Shown here piece by piece: positions 27,364 to 34,982 of a stretch of DNA of 64,000 nucleotides. The notes below the pieces were generated by a model that was not told the origin of the DNA, did no database searches, and saw only the letters and a program-made list of their open reading frames with translations. Within the stretch, counting starts at the first letter, position 1; the number at the start of each line of letters is the position of its first letter. This DNA comes from Kurthia sibirica (lineage in GTDB: Bacteria; Bacillota; Bacilli; Bacillales_A; Planococcaceae), in assembly GCF_003143975.1 (NCBI RefSeq), contig NZ_QFVR01000002.1, positions 124,001 through 188,000 of the forward strand. Reading direction: 5' to 3'. The translations under genes and the position numbers were made by a program.

Positions 27364-27993
27364 ATGGGTATACACAAATTTTTCACTAGTTTAAATGATT
27401 TAGAAAGAATAAATCGTGCACCAGGACGTTTCAAATTTGAAGAACATAATGTTGCTGCACACTCATGGAAAGTCTCACAGTATGCGATGTTTTTCGCAAC
27501 ACTAGAGGAGATGAAAGGTGCAAGGATCGATTGGAAAATATTATATGAGAAAACTATTAATCATGATTATGGTGAAATATTTATCGGCGATATTAAGACG
27601 CCAGTCAAGCATGCTTCACCCGAACTGAAGTCTATGATCGCAACAGTTGAAGAAAAAATGGTTGAGAATTTCATTGATATGGAAATACCAGAAGAGTTTA
27701 AAGCGGTATTCAAAAATCGAATGAAAGAAGGAAAAGACAGCACAATTGAAGGTCGCCTACTAGAATTAAGTGATAAACTAGATCAGTTTTATGAATCATT
27801 TGCAGAATTAAAACGCGGTAACACTGACTTTGAATTCGTAAATATGTATCAAATAGCCTTGAAGAAAATTTTAGAGATCCCTCTACCTACTAGTGTAGAT
27901 TATTTCAAAAATACAATGCTTCGAGATGTTATGAATGAAAATACAACGATTGATTTAACTGAATTAACAAAAGAAGTAATAAAGGACGCGTAG
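27364..27993 (+). CDS. HD-domain hydrolase, YfbR-like (5'-nucleotidase family)
   Basis: The product is 209 aa, cytoplasmic. The HD metal site is visible: EHNVAAHSWKVSQYAMF (about 26-42), INHDYGEIFIGDIKTPVKH (about 65-83) and the late Asp in ELSDKLDQF (about 138). GDIKTPVKH closely matches the corresponding stretch of YfbR, a dNMP-preferring 5'-nucleotidase. Some Firmicutes relatives are only annotated as HD proteins, so substrate is tentative. The start has AGGAGAGG at a good distance. The gene stands alone upstream of the 6S-like RNA. Confidence 0.8.
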   Translation: MGIHKFFTSLNDLERINRAPGRFKFEEHNVAAHSWKVSQYAMFFATLEEMKGARIDWKILYEKTINHDYGEIFIGDIKTPVKHASPELKSMIATVEEKMVENFIDMEIPEEFKAVFKNRMKEGKDSTIEGRLLELSDKLDQFYESFAELKRGNTDFEFVNMYQIALKKILEIPLPTSVDYFKNTMLRDVMNENTTIDLTELTKEVIKDA

Positions 27994-28019
27994 CAAAGAT
28001 GCTACTCGCTTTTTTTTTA
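27988..28019 (+). terminator. Terminator of the HD-domain gene
   Basis: GCGTAGCA and TGCTACTCGC form a short, imperfect stem followed by nine T. It overlaps the last codons of the gene. Confidence 0.7.
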
Positions 28020-28041
28020 TACATTTTTTAAATCACTTTAT

Positions 28042-28070
28042 TTGCATACAATTCATTTGTGTCGTATAGT
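28042..28070 (+). promoter_or_regulatory. Promoter of the 6S-like RNA
   Basis: TTGCAT and TATAGT are separated by exactly 17 nt, and no ribosome site or ORF follows. Expected transcription start about 28077. Confidence 0.75.
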
Positions 28071-28076
28071 AATAAG

Positions 28077-28272
28077 ACAAGCTGCATTGTTCGTAATAAT
28101 ATTAAGTTTTAACCTTTAAGCTGTAATAGGGAGTTTTAGATTGAGCAAGGATTGGCAAGCCTCTAAGCTAAGAGGACATACATGAATTACTCTGCGAACA
28201 CCCACTTTTAGAAGTGGTGGTTTAAAACTTTCAATATTAAGAAGTTACGGCATACGCGGCTTTATTATTTTT
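28077..28272 (+). ncRNA. ssrS: 6S RNA candidate
   Basis: About 195 nt start at a strong sigma-A promoter and end in a T-rich stretch after GCGGC. The two ends pair as a long interrupted stem. GCTGC (28081-28085) pairs with GCGGC (28256-28260), CGTAA pairs with TTACG, and AATATTAAGTTTTAACC pairs, with small bulges, with GGTTTAAAACTTTCAATATT. The middle holds small hairpins, including CCTCT with AGAGG and CCACTT with AAGTGG. A long rod closed by its ends with a central open region and about 190 nt is the form of 6S RNA, which binds sigma-A RNA polymerase. The call rests on fold and promoter, not on a covariance search. Confidence 0.65.
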
Positions 28273-28297
28273 TATAATCAACGTGAATAACGTTTTT

Positions 28298-28328
28298 AAC
28301 ATCTACCTACTAGGTAGATGTTTTTTTG
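28298..28328 (+). terminator. Intrinsic terminator
   Basis: ACATCTACCTA and TAGGTAGATGT form a perfect stem followed by seven T, about 25 nt beyond the 6S-like RNA; probably a back-up terminator for it. Confidence 0.75.
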
Positions 28329-28402
28329 TTTCTATCGAAAAGTTGAAGAGATTTTCTTCTTTATGAAAGAATTATTGATGAAATTAACTCATTTGAGAAA
28401 AA

Positions 28403-28433
28403 ATAAAACACGCATCAATTAAGAGATGCGTGT
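28403..28433 (-). terminator. Terminator of the two-component operon
   Basis: ACACGCATC and GATGCGTGT form a stem with a T-rich tail on the minus strand, 166 nt past the stop of the ankyrin lipoprotein gene. The stretch between (28434-28599) has no supported gene. Confidence 0.7.
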
Positions 28434-28599
28434 GAAAATTTCAGGGATATGATTTTAAGATCAACTAACAGACAACAAGTAAATTAACATTAAAATGGCC
28501 GACTTCGCACACTTAAATGACACGCCTTTTCATTCACCCAAATTTACAAGAATTTTGTTATTCTACTGTTTGCCTATTATCATAATTATTATGAATAAG

Positions 28600-29373
28600 C
28601 TATTTCTCTAGTATTGCTATTATTTTGGTGAAGCCTTTTTCTTGCGCATAATCTAAAGCAGTTTTACCTGATTGATCACGCAATGCCTTATCTGCATGAT
28701 GATCTACTAATTCTTGGACGATTTGTTGATACACTTTTGAACCATCATTTAAGGCTACCGCTTCGATTAATGCTGTGTAACCAAAATTATTTTGATGATT
28801 TATATCTACGCTACCATCTGCTAAAAGAATTTTCACATTGTTTAAATGTCCTTTTTCAGCTGCCGGTATTAAGGTGTTACCACCGTAACGATTTACTATT
28901 TTTTGATTGGGTTTCGCATTTTCAATCATATATTGTAAAATCTCTGCTCTTCCTTCAGCACCAGCAAATAAATAGGGACTATCAGAAATAGTGTCTTGCT
29001 TATTAATATCCGCTCCCGCATCAATTAATAATTTTGACATAATCGGATGATTGCCATGTACAGCAATAAGCAATGGAGTTTCTCCTTTTTTATTTGTTTC
29101 ATCAATTGAATAAGATTGATCTTCTAAAACTTCTCGAACGCTTGTAACATCATTATTTTCAACTGCTTTTATAAGATCTCCCGGCTGTGATTTCATCGTC
29201 GATTTCTCCTTTGTTTCAATCTTTTCTACTGGTTCCTTTACCTCAACAGACCCTGTTTTTTCAACTGCTTCTGTTTTCTCTATTTTTTCATTTTGTTCTA
29301 CCTTATCAGTATCATTCGAACATCCTGCTACGACTAATAAGGAACTAATCATAATTCCTATAAAATATTTCAT
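28600..29373 (-). CDS. Ankyrin-repeat lipoprotein
   Basis: The product is 257 aa. A lipoprotein signal peptide ends in VVAGC (lipobox, Cys at about 18). A charged, Glu/Lys-rich linker with repeated VEK/IEK units follows (about 25-62), then about five ankyrin repeats (about 66-257: KKGETPLLIAVHGNHP, GGNTLIPAAEKGHLNNV, FGYTALIEAVAL, SGKTALDYAQEKGFT). It should sit on the outer face of the membrane and bind protein partners. It is the last gene of an operon with a response regulator (27 nt upstream), a sensor kinase and another lipoprotein. It may present or modulate the signal for the kinase; this is inference. Confidence 0.85.
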   Translation of the reverse strand: MKYFIGIMISSLLVVAGCSNDTDKVEQNEKIEKTEAVEKTGSVEVKEPVEKIETKEKSTMKSQPGDLIKAVENNDVTSVREVLEDQSYSIDETNKKGETPLLIAVHGNHPIMSKLLIDAGADINKQDTISDSPYLFAGAEGRAEILQYMIENAKPNQKIVNRYGGNTLIPAAEKGHLNNVKILLADGSVDINHQNNFGYTALIEAVALNDGSKVYQQIVQELVDHHADKALRDQSGKTALDYAQEKGFTKIIAILEK

Positions 29374-29400
29374 ATAAACAATCCTTTCACAGGGTGACCC

Positions 29401-30090
29401 TTAGCTATTATAACGATAGCCGCTGCCCCAAATTGTTTCTATTGGCAACTCTGATAATTTACCCTTTTTTAATTTTTCTCGAATACGGCCCACATGTACA
29501 ACGACCGTGAAAACATCACCATTTAAATCATCCATATACCATAGTTGACGGAAAAGCTGTTCCTTTGTCCAGACACGATTTGGATGTTCCATAAAAAATA
29601 CAAGTAAATCAAATTCCTTCGTTGTAAAAATTACTTCTTCATTTAATACAAACACTTTACGCGCCGCTTTATCCACTCTAATAGCATTCATTTCTATTAG
29701 ATCCTGTTGTTCTGTACCTGTCAGCTGTTTGTAGCGTTTGATATGAGCTTGTATACGCGCAACAAGCTCACTTGGGCTAAATGGCTTTGTCATATAATCA
29801 TCTGCACCAAGGCCAAGTGCTCTAATTTTATCAAAGTCTTCTTTTTTAGCTGATACAATCATCATCGGGATATTTTTCTTTTCCCGAATACGTCGGCAAA
29901 TTTCAAAACCATTCATTGAAGGCAACATTAAATCAATAACAATTAAATCAAAAGGTTCACTTAATGCACGATTTAGTCCCTCCACTCCATCCATGACAAT
30001 TTCTGCTGCGATATGATTGATTTCCAAATAATCTCTTTGCAATTCGGCAATACTAATATCATCTTCTATAATCAGTATGCGTGAGTTCAT
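29401..30090 (-). CDS. OmpR-family response regulator
   Basis: The product is 229 aa. The receiver domain (1-120) has the acidic pair EDD near the N-terminus, the phosphorylated Asp in LIVIDLMLPSMNG (about 54), the Thr/Ser switch in MMIVSAKK and the Lys in DDYMTKPFSPSE. The C-terminal winged helix (about 135-229) includes FTTKEFDLLVFFMEHPN and VHVGRIREKLKKG. It is paired with the kinase gene 19 nt upstream. Targets are unknown; the flanking lipoprotein genes of the same operon are plausible. Confidence 0.92.
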   Translation of the reverse strand: MNSRILIIEDDISIAELQRDYLEINHIAAEIVMDGVEGLNRALSEPFDLIVIDLMLPSMNGFEICRRIREKKNIPMMIVSAKKEDFDKIRALGLGADDYMTKPFSPSELVARIQAHIKRYKQLTGTEQQDLIEMNAIRVDKAARKVFVLNEEVIFTTKEFDLLVFFMEHPNRVWTKEQLFRQLWYMDDLNGDVFTVVVHVGRIREKLKKGKLSELPIETIWGSGYRYNS

Positions 30091-30109
30091 CTTGTCGCTG
30101 TCACATCCC

Positions 30110-31561
30110 CTATGCTTTATCCACTACAATTACAACTGTTGTACCATCATTTAATTCACTGTGAATCATCACTTGACCATGATGTTTTTCAATAATTTGC
30201 TTCACTATAGCTAAACCTAAACCACTGCCACCAGTTGTCGAAGTACGTGCTTCTTCACCACGATAAAAATGATCAAAAACATAGGGTAGCTGTAATGCTG
30301 AAATCCCCTCACCGTTATCTTGAATTGTGATTTGCACTTTTTGGTCTATAACCTCAACTTTTATCATTATCACTAAAGCTTCATTTTTCTTTTTAAATTT
30401 CATACTATTTTCAATTAAATTTGAAATTGCACGATTCATTTGCAGACGATCAATATTCACATAAACATCTTGATGCGCCTGTATTATAAATTGAACATTT
30501 TTTGTGTACAATTTAAACTCCTCTACTATATGAGATAGAAAATCTACAACTTGTAATCGTTCAAAATAAAACGGAACAGCTTCTGCATCTAATTTTGAAT
30601 ATAAAAAAAGCTCTTCTATTAATTTATTCAGCGCAAGCGAACGAGAATGAATCGTTTTTAAATACTTTTCTCTTTTTTCTGGTGATTCAGCAACACCATC
30701 TAATAATCCTTCCACATAACCTATGATTGATGTCATGGGTGTTTTTAAATCATGGGAAATGCTAGCAATCAACTCTTTACGATTATTTTCAAGATTCTTC
30801 TGCTCTTTAATTGATGCAATTAGTGCTTGTTGCATGCTCTGAAAATCTTGTGTGAGTTCAGTTACTTCTTTTGCTGTATTTGTAGGTATGGTTGGTGTTT
30901 TAATTTCCAAATCACCATCGCTCATTTTAGACATAACCCGACCTAAATTTTCTAAGGGTTTAATAATCGTTTTTCGCAAAAGTTGTGTAGACAATAACAT
31001 TGCTGCAATAGATATGAGTACAATTAATAAGATGATGAGGAAGCCCCATTTTGTAAGAAATTCTAATAAACTATTTTCTTTTTTCAAAACAAGAATACTA
31101 CCTTTTGATTTGTCGCTATAATAAAAATCAAATTTCATATATCGGTAAAATCCACCATCATTATCAATTGTCCCCTTCGTCTCAATATTATTTGTATTAA
31201 AACTTGGAAAATGAGCAATTAATGATTTTTCTACTAGATTCTCCGAGTAATAGACAATCTCATCATTTTGACGAATTACAACACCAAGTGATTGATTATC
31301 CAATTTTTGTAATTCTTTATACCTCGCTGTTGACAGAAGTTCATCTGGCTCCGTCTTCGCAATATTACGTAATTCTACATAGGCCATTTCTTCTTCCGGA
31401 CTAAGGGAACGTTGATTTGTAAATGATTGATATAAGATTTTTGGTGTTGGAATTGAACCCGTTATAATATAAAAAGTAATACATAAAATCGTGAGAATGG
31501 AGAGACTTGCAATGACGATACCACCAAAATATGAAATTAAAAATCTATTTTTGATTGTCAT
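30110..31561 (-). CDS. Membrane sensor histidine kinase
   Basis: The product is 483 aa. Two transmembrane helices (about 8-32 and 165-190) bracket an extracytoplasmic sensor of about 130 residues. A HAMP domain (about 190-245), a HisKA domain with the phospho-His in ISHDLKTPMTSIIGY (about 273) and a HATPase domain (N box NLIENSMKFKK, G1 DNGEGI, G2 TGGSGLGLAI) follow. An in-frame ATG at 31585 exists, but GAAGGGAGAA points to the ATG at 31561. The kinase gene precedes the regulator gene, the reverse of the common order, and a lipoprotein gene lies 39 nt upstream. Confidence 0.9.
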   Translation of the reverse strand: MTIKNRFLISYFGGIVIASLSILTILCITFYIITGSIPTPKILYQSFTNQRSLSPEEEMAYVELRNIAKTEPDELLSTARYKELQKLDNQSLGVVIRQNDEIVYYSENLVEKSLIAHFPSFNTNNIETKGTIDNDGGFYRYMKFDFYYSDKSKGSILVLKKENSLLEFLTKWGFLIILLIVLISIAAMLLSTQLLRKTIIKPLENLGRVMSKMSDGDLEIKTPTIPTNTAKEVTELTQDFQSMQQALIASIKEQKNLENNRKELIASISHDLKTPMTSIIGYVEGLLDGVAESPEKREKYLKTIHSRSLALNKLIEELFLYSKLDAEAVPFYFERLQVVDFLSHIVEEFKLYTKNVQFIIQAHQDVYVNIDRLQMNRAISNLIENSMKFKKKNEALVIMIKVEVIDQKVQITIQDNGEGISALQLPYVFDHFYRGEEARTSTTGGSGLGLAIVKQIIEKHHGQVMIHSELNDGTTVVIVVDKA

Positions 31562-31600
31562 TTTTTCTCCCTTCTCACATTTCATTAAGTTTTGCTACGA

Positions 31601-32569
31601 TTAATGATTAAAAGTAAATGATGGTTTAAAATCACCGGTATAAGGTGTATGTTCGACGAATATTGTAATATCTTTATTTTGATCGTCTTTACCTACACGT
31701 TTGTATGTGAATTTTTTATCATTTAATTCTGTAATTTCTAATACAGCACCATACTTATTATCACCGATGGATACATGTGCACGTACTTTATTGTGATCTA
31801 GTACATCAAAGTAACCAAAATCACCACGACTCTTTCCACTAGTTATGTCGAAAAATTCATATTGATTTGTACCTTCTTCAAATTTCGCGATACTTAAGAA
31901 ATTTTCATTAAATTTTGTTACATCCTTACCTTCTTCATCCACAGCTTTTGTACCTTGCCATAATGTTTTACCAAGAATGAAATCACCGTTTTCAGTCGTA
32001 TTAATATCACCGGTAGTCGTTGTTAGTGCTTCATTAGTATTAGTGAATTCAAGTTCTTTTTCAGTATACGGTTTATGTTCAACAAATACCTCTATGTCTT
32101 TCCCTTTTGCATCTTTACCTATGCGTTTATATGTGAACACATCTTTATTTAGTTCCGTCATTTCAACAACTGCTTGGTATTTTTTTGTCGCTGAAATTAG
32201 GATGCGTTTTGTACCATCATTTGTAATAAAGAATGTCCCTTCATCACCACGTGTTTTCCCTGTTTTGGCATCGAAAAACTCATACTGACCTGTTTGTGAA
32301 TCATATTTTGCCAAACCAATGAAATCTGTATTCTCTTTCGTTAAATCATTTTGATCTTTATCATAAACGCGCGTTCCTTGCCAATTTGTATCATTTAAAA
32401 CATGCGCCATTTTTTGACCTTTTGTTAATTGTTCAGTCTTTTCATTTTCAACCTGTTGACTTTTTTCTGTTGAATTCATTGTTTCATTTTTTGATGTTTC
32501 CCCACAAGCTGCTAGTAATGTAATTGAACTGAAAATTGCTAGTGAAGCGAATTTTATACTTTTTTTCAT
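31601..32569 (-). CDS. Lipoprotein with two tandem DUF4822 domains
   Basis: The product is 322 aa. The lipobox is LLAAC (Cys at about 22). Two copies of one domain follow, about 57-175 and 196-315. Both have the same landmarks: N/LWQGT, a YEFFD segment (QYEFFDAKTGKTRGD; QYEFFDITSGKSRGD), then FTYKRIGKDAKGKDI or FTYKRVGKDDQNKDI and VEHKPYT or VEHTPYT. The domain matches what is catalogued as DUF4822 in Firmicutes lipoproteins; its function is unknown. First gene of the operon with the kinase and regulator, so it may be a surface partner of the sensor. Confidence 0.8.
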   Translation of the reverse strand: MKKSIKFASLAIFSSITLLAACGETSKNETMNSTEKSQQVENEKTEQLTKGQKMAHVLNDTNWQGTRVYDKDQNDLTKENTDFIGLAKYDSQTGQYEFFDAKTGKTRGDEGTFFITNDGTKRILISATKKYQAVVEMTELNKDVFTYKRIGKDAKGKDIEVFVEHKPYTEKELEFTNTNEALTTTTGDINTTENGDFILGKTLWQGTKAVDEEGKDVTKFNENFLSIAKFEEGTNQYEFFDITSGKSRGDFGYFDVLDHNKVRAHVSIGDNKYGAVLEITELNDKKFTYKRVGKDDQNKDITIFVEHTPYTGDFKPSFTFNH

Positions 32570-32660
32570 TATGATTTCTCTCCTTTATGATTTGCTTAAT
32601 TTTAAGTATGAAGGATAATTCTAAACACCCTATATCTTAAATATAAACAAATTATAAATT

Positions 32661-32719
32661 CAAAAAACACCTTTCATTGAAAATGTATGATGTACAATAC
32701 CCTGTTTCAATGAAAGGTG
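32661..32719 (-). terminator. Terminator of the nuclease gene
   Basis: CACCTTTCATTGAAA and TTTCAATGAAAGGTG pair across a 22-nt loop, with a T-rich tail on the minus strand. It separates the nuclease gene from the lipoprotein-kinase operon. Confidence 0.8.
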
Positions 32720-32744
32720 CTCTATTTATCTAAAAATCAATTCG

Positions 32745-33704
32745 TCATTCGCCCACTAAACCATCATGATCGTTATCTCGCATATATGGGTATAACCAAT
32801 GGTCTTTTGTAATCGGCATTGCATAGCCAGCAGCTTTTGCTTCTGCGATTGTCACCATACCATTCCCATTTATATCCACACTAGCGATATCATTTTTCGT
32901 GTTTTTATTTGAGGATTTTGAAGTTGATGTACTCCCTGAAGGTTTTTGTGTAGTTAACCCCATTTCAGCATTTGCCTGATCTGGGTTACCATTCCTGAAA
33001 GTATCGACTACTTTATTACCTCTGATCGTATACGTATATTTATATGTTGATGGAATTTGTGTTTTTTTATTTGGATAGGTAATAATCGCTTCAAAATCAG
33101 TAGCTGTACCTGCATCTCGTATTACTCTTTCCATATAAGCCTGATCACCATGTCGGTTAAGTGTACTATCTTGTGGTGTAATATTGTAGGCATTGGACAC
33201 TCCACCAAGTGAATCTGCAATAATATGCCCTTCATCTAAATCTGAGCGCTCTACGCCAGGAACTTTTGCTTCATCAGAATAATATCTTCCCGTAGATGTA
33301 ACCGGTTCGCGTTTATCATTTTGCAGGATGATTTTATCTGCAATTACGCGTACTAATTGACCATATTCATTCGTGAATGCCCAATATTGACGCTTACCAA
33401 AACCAATATTAACGACGACATTCGCTTCACGGTGTCCCGATAAATTACCACCAGCTACTTGAATTAATTTGTACCCAGCAAATATATCTTTTTTCTCTGT
33501 TGTTGATTTATCCACTATTTTTTTTTGTGGTTGTGCTTCTAGTTCTTTTTCTATGCCAGAGTCTTCTTCTACCTTCGCCTTCTCTGATTTTGTTTCTTGT
33601 AATGAGATTGTTTCATCTTCAATTGATGTTACTTCATTATTTGTACAACCCGTTACTACTAAAAGAGCTAATAGCACAATCACGTAATTCCATTTCTTCA
33701 TCAT
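32745..33704 (-). CDS. Lipoprotein DNA/RNA non-specific endonuclease with calcium-binding motifs
   Basis: The product is 319 aa. It has a lipoprotein signal (VVTGC, Cys at about 20), a Glu/Lys-rich linker (about 25-75) and a nuclease domain of the NUC1-like type (about 80-235). The active-site motif reads DEGHIIADSLGG, close to the DRGH motif of Serratia-type nucleases, with NITPQDSTLNRHGDQ just after it. An EF-hand-like loop (DINGNGMVTIAEAKAAGY, about 275-292) and a C-terminal Excalibur-like loop (DNDHDGLVGE) follow. It should degrade nucleic acid at the cell surface. A single gene. Confidence 0.85.
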   Translation of the reverse strand: MMKKWNYVIVLLALLVVTGCTNNEVTSIEDETISLQETKSEKAKVEEDSGIEKELEAQPQKKIVDKSTTEKKDIFAGYKLIQVAGGNLSGHREANVVVNIGFGKRQYWAFTNEYGQLVRVIADKIILQNDKREPVTSTGRYYSDEAKVPGVERSDLDEGHIIADSLGGVSNAYNITPQDSTLNRHGDQAYMERVIRDAGTATDFEAIITYPNKKTQIPSTYKYTYTIRGNKVVDTFRNGNPDQANAEMGLTTQKPSGSTSTSKSSNKNTKNDIASVDINGNGMVTIAEAKAAGYAMPITKDHWLYPYMRDNDHDGLVGE

Positions 33705-33912
33705 CGCGTAATACTCCTCTATTTAATATTCTTCATATAAGTATCTAGTTTAACATGTAATTTTAAAGTACATTCGGAATACGAAAACAAAGTAGTTTAT
33801 GACAAATAATTTTTCTTCTACTAAAAGAACTAATCGCTGTGTTTATCGAGCATTCAAACGGGCATATTGATTGTATATTAAAAGAATTAACTAATTTTAA
33901 TTTTTTATCATT

Positions 33913-34470
33913 TTAAATATTAATTTTTTCTTCCGTATATTTTTCTAATTTTTTATACTGACCAAATAATTTCCCAAGTCCAATGATAATGGAAAACAGA
34001 CGACGTTGTGAGCTAATAGATTTACCTGCAATATACGTATTTTGCAATTTTAAAATGGCGATTAAATGGAATATATTTTTAGGTGTGCCATCATTTTTTG
34101 TTAAATTATCATCCATTAAACCGTAATGAATGCGTACGGACTCCTCAAATTGTGAAGGGGGTGTTAATGTAACATTAAATACTACTTGGTCAGACGAATT
34201 ATTCGTAAATGTATGATCCGTTCCGATTGGTGCCGTGATCGACTGACCAGCGGTTAGTTGATGCTCTATTTTTCCGACTGTTACGGTTAAAACACCAGAT
34301 AATACCATGAATTCTTCCACGAATTCATCATGAACATGCAAAGGGGGTCCATCACCGTTTGGTGGTAGCGATACTTCGATTAATAAGTACGCTCCATTTG
34401 TATCTTTTGCTGTTTCTACAAAAGTAATTTGTTCTTTTGTATATTTATGTTGAACGCTACGTTTTAGCAT
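33913..34470 (-). CDS. Cupin-domain protein
   Basis: The product is 185 aa. The cupin barrel (about 20-105) has motif 1 GDGPPLHVHDEFVEEFMVLSG and motif 2 SITAPIGTDHTFTN. These give the His-x-His, Glu and distal His ligands for a metal. The C-terminal 70 residues are basic, with a hydrophobic patch (SIIIGLGKLFG). Such proteins range from isomerases and dioxygenases to simple ligand binders, so no activity is assigned. Monocistronic; the 208-nt stretch before the nuclease gene (33705-33912) and 188 nt upstream contain no other gene. Confidence 0.75.
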   Translation of the reverse strand: MLKRSVQHKYTKEQITFVETAKDTNGAYLLIEVSLPPNGDGPPLHVHDEFVEEFMVLSGVLTVTVGKIEHQLTAGQSITAPIGTDHTFTNNSSDQVVFNVTLTPPSQFEESVRIHYGLMDDNLTKNDGTPKNIFHLIAILKLQNTYIAGKSISSQRRLFSIIIGLGKLFGQYKKLEKYTEEKINI

Positions 34471-34658
34471 TTCTACTCACCTCTACATACTATTCTAGAG
34501 TAGTATTTACGATTCGTATAGATAATTTTTACGCTTAATTTGCTATCTTTAAAGCTATATTACGTTACTTTTTAGATTTCACAGTAAAAATTGCTGTTAT
34601 AAAGCAACTTTTACTATTTAAAATAGTCCTAATAAATAGAGTTAAGGGGGTTTACATT

Positions 34659-34829
34659 ATGGCTAGTTTTATTGCAGTAGGTATTGCCATATTACTATTT
34701 ATTTTACTATTTAAAGTATTTTTCAAAATCATCTTTAAACTTTTTATATTACTATTAATTGCAGTACCACTATATTTTTACTTACTCAAACCACTATGGT
34801 TCAACTATGGCTATTTATTAGATCAGTAA
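34659..34829 (+). CDS. Small hydrophobic membrane protein (56 aa)
   Basis: ATG at 34659 follows AAGGGGG at 34644-34650. The product begins MASFIAVGIAILLFILLF and has one or two transmembrane segments up to about residue 43, then a short polar end (WFNYGYLLDQ). It ends just before a terminator. The good ribosome site and own terminator make it likely to be real. I do not recognise it. Confidence 0.6.
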   Translation: MASFIAVGIAILLFILLFKVFFKIIFKLFILLLIAVPLYFYLLKPLWFNYGYLLDQ

Positions 34830-34877
34830 AAACACTTTTTTAATTACTCATATCTTTATAATAAAAAGAGTGTTTTT
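34829..34877 (+). terminator. Terminator of the small membrane protein gene
   Basis: AAAAACACTTTTT pairs imperfectly with AAAAAGAGTGTTTTT across a long loop, followed by T-rich DNA. Confidence 0.65.
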
Positions 34878-34982
34878 CCGTATTTTTTTACCTATCGTTA
34901 AGTAAAAAACGATTTGATACGATTAAAATCTCAAAGTCTGTTACAATCAATTACAACCTTTTACAACAAGGAGGAAACCTTA

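Noticed and set aside
28473-28610. Possible short ORF starting MADFAHLNDT between the operon terminator and the ankyrin gene
   Set aside because: No ribosome site, and it runs antisense into the ankyrin lipoprotein gene.
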